From assembly GCA_023424585.1 (NCBI GenBank), contig JAFADT010000518.1, positions 1 to 11,112 on the forward strand: a stretch of DNA of 11,112 nucleotides. Reading direction: 5' to 3'. Below the pieces are notes generated by a model, which worked only from the letters and a program-made list of their open reading frames with translations, was not told the origin of the DNA and did no database searches. The translations under genes and the position numbers were made by a program. This DNA comes from Pseudomonadota bacterium (GTDB lineage Bacteria; Myxococcota; Myxococcia; Myxococcales; Myxococcaceae). Shown here in pieces: positions 6,348 to 11,112 of this stretch; the stretch's first letter is position 1, and every line of letters begins with the position of its first letter.

Positions 6348-6796
6348 CAGGCGTTCTCCTTGGCGGCACGCACCACCAGGGTGCGGCGGGCGCGGAAGAC
6401 GAGGTTGCCCTCTTCGTCGCGGCCCTCGTCCTCGATGACCGCGATGTCCATCTTGCCGGACATGCCCGGCCGCTCGAAGACGTCCGACACGCGCGTGGAC
6501 ACGTAGATGCGGTCCCCCGCGAAGATGGGCCGCTCGTAGTCGAAGCCCTGCTCGGCGTGCAGCAGGCTCTTGATGCCCACCCCCAGGAGCTCCCGGAGGT
6601 CCGCGGCGGAATGGAACGACGCGGGGAACGTGGGAGGCGCGACGATGGTGGGGTAGCCCGAGGCGCGGGCGTACTCCTCGTCGTAGTAGATGGGATTGTA
6701 GTCGCCGATTGCCTCGGCGAAGCGCCGGATGGCGCCCTTCTCCACCTCGTTGAGCGTCGGCGGCGAGGCGCGGCCAATCGCGTTCTTGTCCAGCAT
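6347..6796 (-). CDS. MaoC N-terminal-type dehydratase subunit, HadA/HadC-like, lacking the catalytic His
   Basis: This 149-residue hot-dog protein resembles the N-terminal MaoC dehydratase family (mycobacterial HadA/HadC, FAS1-like). The motif region reads RRFAEAIGDYNPIYYDEEYA: Asp32 and Asn34 are kept, but the position of the catalytic His is Tyr37. The segment FDYERPIFAGDRIYVSTRVSDV matches the FEKPIVAGDKLY style of HadA, and the last strand (LVFRARRTLVVRA) completes the fold. The most likely role is the substrate-binding partner of the catalytic HadB-like subunit encoded directly downstream, with which its stop codon overlaps by one base. AGGAGAG lies 4 nt before the ATG. The upstream dehydrogenase gene ends 20 nt before. 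The protein is unlikely to be active on its own; that is inferred from the missing His. Confidence 0.88.
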   Translation of the reverse strand: MLDKNAIGRASPPTLNEVEKGAIRRFAEAIGDYNPIYYDEEYARASGYPTIVAPPTFPASFHSAADLRELLGVGIKSLLHAEQGFDYERPIFAGDRIYVSTRVSDVFERPGMSGKMDIAVIEDEGRDEEGNLVFRARRTLVVRAAKENA

Positions 6797-6800
6797 TTCC

Positions 6801-6807
6801 CTCTCCT
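6801..6807 (-). promoter_or_regulatory. Ribosome binding site of the HadA-like gene
   Basis: AGGAGAG on the minus strand is followed by GGAA and the ATG at 6796. It lies in the 20-nt gap after the dehydrogenase stop codon and supports one transcript for the two genes. Confidence 0.75.
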
Positions 6808-6816
6808 GATGAAGCT

Positions 6817-7818
6817 TCAGCGGCCTGACGGGAGCTCGAGCACCGTCAGGAGCCCGGCCTCCGCGGCCGTCAAACGTGGCGCGGCATTCACCAGCGCGTT
6901 CGCGGTGGCCCGGTCACCCGCCACTCCCCCCGGTATCTCCAGCACCAGCCTGGGGTCCGCGTCGATCTCGATGCGATCCCGCGGGTTGTCCGCCCCCACC
7001 GCGATGGTGAGCTCCAGCCGGACCCGCTCCTGCCCCTCCTCCAAACCCACCACGGACTGGAACATGCCCGCGACGCGGCCTTTCTTCACGACAAATGCGC
7101 CGCCGGTGATGTCCTCCTCGGCGAAGACGGGCGTGACCTCCTCCTCGAAGTCATCGCAGTCCAGCCCCAGGCCCAGCGCCGCCAGCGCCGCGGACTCCCC
7201 CAGCCCCACGTGGCCCAGTTCCTCGCGGTCCACCAAGTCGAAGAACTCCTCCTCCGTCAGGCCCGCGCCCACCTTGCGCTGCAGGGCTTCACGGCGCGTC
7301 CGGGCATCCACCACCCGGCTGGCCGTCACCTTGCGCACGGGGCCGCACACCTGCCCGGCGACGGACACCAGCCGGTCCAGCACGAAGCCCGGGTTCACGC
7401 CCGTGCCCACGATGGCCACGCCCGCCTTCTGCGCGGCGCGCTCCAGCTTGTCCGCCAGCTCCGGGTACTTGAGGTGCGGGAACGCCAGCTCCTCGCAGGT
7501 GCTGGCCACCGGCAGGCCCAGCTTCAGCGCGTCCAGCAGCTGATCCATCACCTGGGACAGCCGCGAGCCGGTGGCGTGCAGCACCACCACGCCCTTGCGG
7601 CGCCCCACGGCGCGCTCCAGCGAGTCCGACACCTTGAAGCGCGGTCCCCCCTGGCCCAGCACGTCCGCCAGGGGACGACCCACCAGGGAGGGCTGCGAAT
7701 CCACCGCGCCCATCAACTCCACCTCGGGGGACGAGAGGGCTGCCCTGGCAATCTCCTGCCCGATGACCCCCAGCCCCATCACCACCACCGGCACCGGCCC
7801 ATCAGGGGCTCTAGCCAT
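6817..7818 (-). CDS. NAD(P)-dependent dehydrogenase, 2,4-diaminopentanoate dehydrogenase/DapB-like
   Basis: This 333-residue protein has an N-terminal Rossmann fold: strand VPVVVMG, the dinucleotide loop GLGVIG (15-20), and the strand-2 end GAVDSQ with Asp40, which would fit NAD(H), though DapB-like enzymes vary. VVLHATGSRL (about 78-87), CEELAFPHL and VGTGVNPGFVLDRLV (about 136-150) are typical of the diaminopentanoate dehydrogenase (Ord)/dihydrodipicolinate reductase-like group. The C-terminal half should bind substrate and form the dimer. That family acts in anaerobic ornithine degradation, but many aerobic bacteria carry relatives of unknown substrate, so I do not assign the reaction. GGGAG lies 9 nt before the ATG at 7818. 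It is the first gene of a likely operon with two MaoC-type subunits, which would be unusual for a lysine or ornithine enzyme and favours another oxo-acid or thioester substrate. Confidence 0.82.
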   Translation of the reverse strand: MARAPDGPVPVVVMGLGVIGQEIARAALSSPEVELMGAVDSQPSLVGRPLADVLGQGGPRFKVSDSLERAVGRRKGVVVLHATGSRLSQVMDQLLDALKLGLPVASTCEELAFPHLKYPELADKLERAAQKAGVAIVGTGVNPGFVLDRLVSVAGQVCGPVRKVTASRVVDARTRREALQRKVGAGLTEEEFFDLVDREELGHVGLGESAALAALGLGLDCDDFEEEVTPVFAEEDITGGAFVVKKGRVAGMFQSVVGLEEGQERVRLELTIAVGADNPRDRIEIDADPRLVLEIPGGVAGDRATANALVNAAPRLTAAEAGLLTVLELPSGR

Positions 7819-7876
7819 CGGAGATTGCTCCCGAATTCCAAGGGGTTACAACCATTTACGTCGGGTAGGCGGCCAC

Positions 7877-7904
7877 CATAGAACACGGCTCGACGGGCAG
7901 GCAA
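7877..7904 (-). promoter_or_regulatory. Weak candidate promoter of the dehydrogenase-hydratase operon
   Basis: On the minus strand TTGCCT (7899-7904) and TCTATG (7877-7882) are 16 bp apart, 59 nt or more before the ATG at 7818. Matches to sigma-70 consensus are partial. The 246-bp divergent gap 7819-8064 must hold the promoter of this operon and that of the response regulator; this is simply the best placed candidate. Confidence 0.22.
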
Positions 7905-7983
7905 GCAGGACGTGGAGTCCGGCGACCTCCGGTTTGAGTGAAACTTCAAGAAATCCGGCTGTTTAGCGGCACTGGAAAGCTTG

Positions 7984-8019
7984 GGGGGCCTGTTTGCCCG
8001 GCCGTGGACCCGATATAAG
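7984..8019 (+). promoter_or_regulatory. Promoter region of the HD-GYP regulator: sigma-54-like and -10-like elements
   Basis: Two signals overlap upstream of the start at 8065. GG at 7984-7985 and GC at 7996-7997 (within TTTGC) are exactly 10 bp apart, the sigma-54 -24/-12 arrangement, but the GG lies in a run of six G, which makes the match easy by chance. TATAAG at 8014-8019 matches five of six bases of a -10 box, without a good -35. Either could drive the gene. Confidence 0.35.
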
Positions 8020-8064
8020 ACTCTGAGAAAAAAACGCAGCCACTCGCTCGGAGCGTATCAGCCC

Positions 8065-9186
8065 ATGGCCCGAATCCTCGTGGTGGACGACGACGTGCTC
8101 ATCCTCGCGGCGCTGTCCCGCATCCTGGTGGCGGAGGGGTACGACGTCGTCACCCACAGTGATCCGGTGGTCGCGGCGCGGGAGCAGGGCTTCGACGTGG
8201 TGCTGACGGACTTCATGATGCCGTACCTCAACGGCATCGAGCTGCTGTCGGCGCTCCGGGAGAGGAACCCGCGCGCGGTGCGGCTGATGCTGACGGCGGC
8301 GGCGGACTTCAAGACGGCGTCGGAGGCGGTGAACCGGGGCGAGGTGTTCCGGCTGCTGGGCAAGCCGTGGGCGCTGAGCGAGCTGACCAGCAGCGTGCGG
8401 CAGGCCGTCGAGCACCACCGGCTGGTGGCGGCCAACGAGCGGTTGACGCGGGAGGTCGCGGAGAAGAACGCGGAGCTCCTGGCCATCAACCGGGACCTGG
8501 AGCATCGGGTCATCGAGCGCACGACGGGGCTGCTGGACGGGTTGATCAGCGCGCTGGACTACCGGGACACGGAGACGCAGTGGCACTCCAGGCGCGTGTC
8601 GCTGTACGCGCGGCGGCTGGCGCAGGAGATCGGCCTCAGCGGGGCGGCGCTGGACACGGTGGAGCAGGGCGCGCTGCTGCACGACATCGGGAAGATCGGC
8701 GTGCGGGACTCCATCCTGCTCAAGCCCGGGCCGCTCACGCCGGACGAGTGGGTGGAGATGAAGCAGCATCCGGAGTTCGGCTACCGGATGCTGGCGAAGA
8801 TGCCCTACCTGCACGAGGCGGCGCTCATCGTGCTCCAGCACCAGGAGCGCTGGGACGGAAAGGGCTACCCGCTGGGGCTCAAGGGCGAGGAGATCGTCAT
8901 CGGGGCGCGCATCTTCTGCCTCGTGGACACCCTGGACGCCATCACGTCGGACCGGCCCTATCGCAAGGGGCGCCCCATGAGCGTGGCGCGCGACGAGGTC
9001 CGCCGCTGCGCGGGCACGCAGTTCGACCCGCTGCTCGCGGAGGCGTTCCTGGGCCTGCCGGAGACGGAGTGGGCCCGCATCCGCCGCGAGGTGGAGGTGA
9101 TGGAGGAGGCGGAGAGCCACCGCTGGACGGGCGCGAAGCTCAACGCCCAGGGCGAGCCGGTTCCCGCGCGCGCCTCCGGAGCCTGA
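8065..9186 (+). CDS. Response regulator with HD-GYP output domain, predicted cyclic-di-GMP phosphodiesterase
   Basis: This is a 373-residue cytoplasmic protein. Residues 1-118 are a receiver domain with acidic pocket Asp8/Asp9, phospho-acceptor Asp49 (TDFMMP), Thr77 and Lys100. A helical, probably coiled-coil linker (about 115-155) leads to an HD-GYP domain (about 156-345). It keeps Glu170 and His174, the HD pair His206-Asp207 with Lys210 (HDIGKIG), His235 (HPEFGYRML), DGKGYP (264-269) and Asp288. The second His of the usual HHExxDGxGYP motif is Gln260. HD-GYP proteins hydrolyse cyclic-di-GMP, here presumably under phosphorylation control. The ATG at 8065 is preferred because the receiver fold begins there and GGAG (8050-8053) lies 11 nt upstream; an in-frame TTG at 7981 would add 28 residues from A/T-richer, promoter-like DNA. 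No histidine kinase is adjacent, so it is an orphan regulator. It meets the next gene tail to tail with 17 nt between stops. Confidence 0.95.
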   Translation: MARILVVDDDVLILAALSRILVAEGYDVVTHSDPVVAAREQGFDVVLTDFMMPYLNGIELLSALRERNPRAVRLMLTAAADFKTASEAVNRGEVFRLLGKPWALSELTSSVRQAVEHHRLVAANERLTREVAEKNAELLAINRDLEHRVIERTTGLLDGLISALDYRDTETQWHSRRVSLYARRLAQEIGLSGAALDTVEQGALLHDIGKIGVRDSILLKPGPLTPDEWVEMKQHPEFGYRMLAKMPYLHEAALIVLQHQERWDGKGYPLGLKGEEIVIGARIFCLVDTLDAITSDRPYRKGRPMSVARDEVRRCAGTQFDPLLAEAFLGLPETEWARIRREVEVMEEAESHRWTGAKLNAQGEPVPARASGA

Positions 9187-9203
9187 CGCGCGAGGGGCCT
9201 GCT

Positions 9204-11112
9204 TCAGGGGGCGCGGGTGCCGACGAGCACGTCGTCGATGACCGTGCCCTCCTGGAGCGCGTCCACCACGTCCATGCCCTGGAGCACCTCACCGAAGGCC
9301 GTGTAGCGGCCGTCCAGGTGCGGCTGCGGGGAGTGCGTGAAGAAGAACTGGCTGCCGCCGGTGTCCTTGCCCGACAGCGCCATCCCCACCGTGCCGCGCG
9401 CATACGGCCGGCGCGTCACCTCACAGCGGATGGAGTACCCGGGACCGCCCTCCCCGTCTCCGCGCGGATCTCCGCCCTGCGCGACGAAGTCCGGGACCAC
9501 GCGGTGGAAGGTGATGCCCCGGAAGGAGCCCTGCTTCGCGAGCGCCATCAGGTTGCCGCCCGTGAGCGGTGCGTCCGGATCCAGCAGGACCGTAATGTCG
9601 CCCTTGCGCGTGCGCAGCGTGAGCGTCGTGCCCCGAGGCGCGGCTGGCGGACGGTACGTGTCCAGGGGCAGCTCCACGCGGGAGGAGCGGACCAACTCGC
9701 CCGTGAGCGACGTGAGGGCCTCGGCCGCGACCCGGCGCACGTTGGCGTGCGGATGGGTGAGCCAGTCGCGCAGGCGCGGCTCCGCCTCGCGGCCCTGCAA
9801 CGCAACGAGCGCGCCGGCCACCGCCTCCGCCAGGTCCGGTTCCCTGGGGACGCGGTCAGCCAGGGCCGCCACCGCGGGCAGCGCTTCGGCGTCCTTCAGC
9901 CTGCCAGCCGCGGCCGCGGCCAGCCCCGCCACCACCGCGTCTCCGCCTCCGATGAGCGCGCGCATGGGCGCCAGGGCTTCGGGCACGGGGCGCTCGGTGA
10001 GGGCGTCCAGCGCGGCGCCGCGCACGACGGGGCTCACGTGATTCAGGTAGGGCACCGCGAAGGCCGCGCCGCCCGGCGTCGCCGTGGAGCTGGACGCGCC
10101 CTTGAACGAGGCCACTTCATGGAGCCCCAGGGCGAGCCACCGCGCCTCGGGGACGCGGCCGTGGCCGCACGAGTGGACCTCTTCCAGCGAGCCCCGCTGC
10201 CGATCCATCGCCGCCGCGAACCGGCAGTCCAGCCAGGCGAGGTCCGCGTGGGCCTCCTCGGTGACCGCGCCGCGGTCGGCCTCCGCGAGCGCGCTCCGCA
10301 CGCGCCGCAATACCGACCGCCCCTCCAACGGAAGCCCCTGCTGCGCCACCGCCAGCAGCGCGTGCCCCTGCGCCGAGTCCCCTTCCGCGACCTGCTTCGC
10401 TCGGGGCAGGAGGCCCCCCAACGCCAGCAACGGCTCACAGACCGCTCCGTCCTGGCACTTCGCAGAGAGCTTCGCCAACGCCCGCGCGGCCTCCGCAGAG
10501 ACGCGGGGAGCGCTGTTCCCGAGCAGCACGGCCAGGGCCTTCGAGTCGGGGGCGCTGCCCACGTCCCCCACCCCCTTCGCGCAGAGGGCCGCGACGTCGG
10601 GGGCCCCATCGCCCAGGCAGGCTCGCAGCGCGGCCACGGCCTCCGGGCGCTTCACCGCCGCCATCAGGTAGGCGCCGGCGTAGCGCACGCCTTCGCGCCG
10701 CGACCCGTTCACCAGCGCGGTGATGGCCTCCAGGGGGACGTTCGCCAGCGCCGCCGCGCCGGCCTTGCGCGCCGCCACGCCGAGCGCCTTGGCGGCGGCC
10801 CCGGCTCCGGGGCTCTCGGGTGGAGACAGGCGGGCCGCCAGCACCTCCAGCGCTCCAGGCGTGGCCAGCTTGCCCAGGGACTCCAGCAGCGTGACCCGCA
10901 CCGGGCCCTCGGTCTCCGAGGCCTCGGCCCGCACCAACGCTCCGGCGAGCGCGGCCCGCGCGTCCTCCGGCAGCGGCTCCCACGACAGCGCCAGCTCCCC
11001 CGCGGCGAAGGCGGCCTCGTCGCGCACGGCCTTGTCCGGCGCCGTCAGCCCGGCGACGACGGCGTCGAGTGTCGCCGCGTCCTGGATTCGCGCCAGGGCC
11101 CGGAGGGCGCGC
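9204..11112 (-). CDS. HEAT-repeat protein fused to a cyclophilin-type peptidyl-prolyl isomerase, N-terminus outside window
   Basis: The frame is open to the right edge, so about 635 residues of a longer protein are visible. A GTG at 11027 could start a 607-residue version, but the 28 codons before it already read as a HEAT repeat (ALRALARIQDAATLDAVVAGL), so the true start lies outside. Most of the protein is a run of HEAT/PBS-lyase-like helical pairs (for example VAALRACLGDGAPDVAALCA and ALAPMRALIGGGDAVVAGLAAAAAG), a scaffold for protein contacts. The last 141 residues (9207-9629) are a cyclophilin domain: FHRVVPDFVAQGGDP, GTVGMALSGKDTGGSQFF and LDGRYTAFGEVLQGMDVV. Counting from the GTG, Arg509, Phe514 and Gln517 match human CypA Arg55/Phe60/Gln63; the Trp121 position is His570 and the His126 position Tyr575. 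It should catalyse proline isomerisation on proteins held by the HEAT array. Cellular location cannot be judged without the N-terminus. Confidence 0.92.
   Translation of the reverse strand, partial: RALRALARIQDAATLDAVVAGLTAPDKAVRDEAAFAAGELALSWEPLPEDARAALAGALVRAEASETEGPVRVTLLESLGKLATPGALEVLAARLSPPESPGAGAAAKALGVAARKAGAAALANVPLEAITALVNGSRREGVRYAGAYLMAAVKRPEAVAALRACLGDGAPDVAALCAKGVGDVGSAPDSKALAVLLGNSAPRVSAEAARALAKLSAKCQDGAVCEPLLALGGLLPRAKQVAEGDSAQGHALLAVAQQGLPLEGRSVLRRVRSALAEADRGAVTEEAHADLAWLDCRFAAAMDRQRGSLEEVHSCGHGRVPEARWLALGLHEVASFKGASSSTATPGGAAFAVPYLNHVSPVVRGAALDALTERPVPEALAPMRALIGGGDAVVAGLAAAAAGRLKDAEALPAVAALADRVPREPDLAEAVAGALVALQGREAEPRLRDWLTHPHANVRRVAAEALTSLTGELVRSSRVELPLDTYRPPAAPRGTTLTLRTRKGDITVLLDPDAPLTGGNLMALAKQGSFRGITFHRVVPDFVAQGGDPRGDGEGGPGYSIRCEVTRRPYARGTVGMALSGKDTGGSQFFFTHSPQPHLDGRYTAFGEVLQGMDVVDALQEGTVIDDVLVGTRAP

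Noticed and set aside
7981..8064. N-terminal extension of the response regulator from a TTG at 7981
   Set aside because: The receiver domain begins at the ATG at 8065. The extension has A/T third bases in 9 of 28 codons and overlaps promoter-like sequence.
7963..9120. Minus-strand frame opposite the HD-GYP gene
   Set aside because: It has no domain and strong Arg/His/Pro/Leu bias; the sense strand has complete receiver and HD-GYP motifs.
9187..9203. Terminator between the HD-GYP and HEAT-cyclophilin genes
   Set aside because: Only 17 nt separate the stop codons, and I see no convincing hairpin there.
11025..11027. GTG as the start of the HEAT-cyclophilin gene
   Set aside because: The frame stays open to the window edge and the upstream codons continue the HEAT pattern, so the gene is partial here.

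Overview
The window is very GC-rich, with almost every codon of the real genes ending in G or C. It reads as chromosomal DNA of a myxobacterium (Myxococcus/Corallococcus/Archangium type). That assignment is inferred from base composition, the style of the proteins (stand-alone GspE N-terminal-domain proteins, a long low-complexity tail on an enzyme, a HEAT-repeat/cyclophilin fusion, an orphan HD-GYP response regulator) and the gene mix; no rRNA or other phylogenetic marker is present. I see no tRNA, rRNA, CRISPR array, insertion sequence, phage gene or integration site. Ten protein genes are present, two of them cut by the window edges, and no gene-free stretch exceeds 300 bases.

Layout. (1) 1-2288, minus strand: a lipoprotein with a LolA/DUF4292-like look, then two tandem, related proteins built on the GspE/PilB N-terminal (MshEN) domain without any ATPase domain; the second runs off the left edge. 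(2) 2331-3533, plus strand, divergent from the lipoprotein across 42 bp: an ExbB/TolQ-type and an ExbD/TolR-type gene, that is, a proton-driven inner-membrane motor pair, ended by a strong hairpin. (3) 3614-7818, minus strand: a three-gene set (NAD(P)-dependent dehydrogenase of the 2,4-diaminopentanoate dehydrogenase/DapB-like type, then two MaoC-fold hydratase subunits whose stop and start codons overlap), followed after 187 bp by a long-form acyl-CoA dehydrogenase with its own candidate promoter, a perfect 17-bp palindrome in its leader and a good ribosome binding site. (4) 8065-9186, plus strand: an orphan response regulator with an HD-GYP output domain (predicted cyclic-di-GMP phosphodiesterase). 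(5) 9204-11112, minus strand: the C-terminal part of a HEAT-repeat protein fused to a cyclophilin-type peptidyl-prolyl isomerase.

How they may work together. The two MaoC subunits look like a HadAB-style heterodimer: the downstream subunit has the catalytic Asp/His pair and the upstream one has Tyr where His should be. With the acyl-CoA dehydrogenase they suggest acyl-CoA oxidation and hydration, but the substrate cannot be read from the sequence. The MshEN-type proteins are candidate cyclic-di-GMP readers and the HD-GYP protein a candidate eraser of the same messenger; that they share one pathway is only a hypothesis. The lipoprotein and the ExbB/ExbD pair share a very short divergent spacer, which suggests, but does not prove, a common envelope role.
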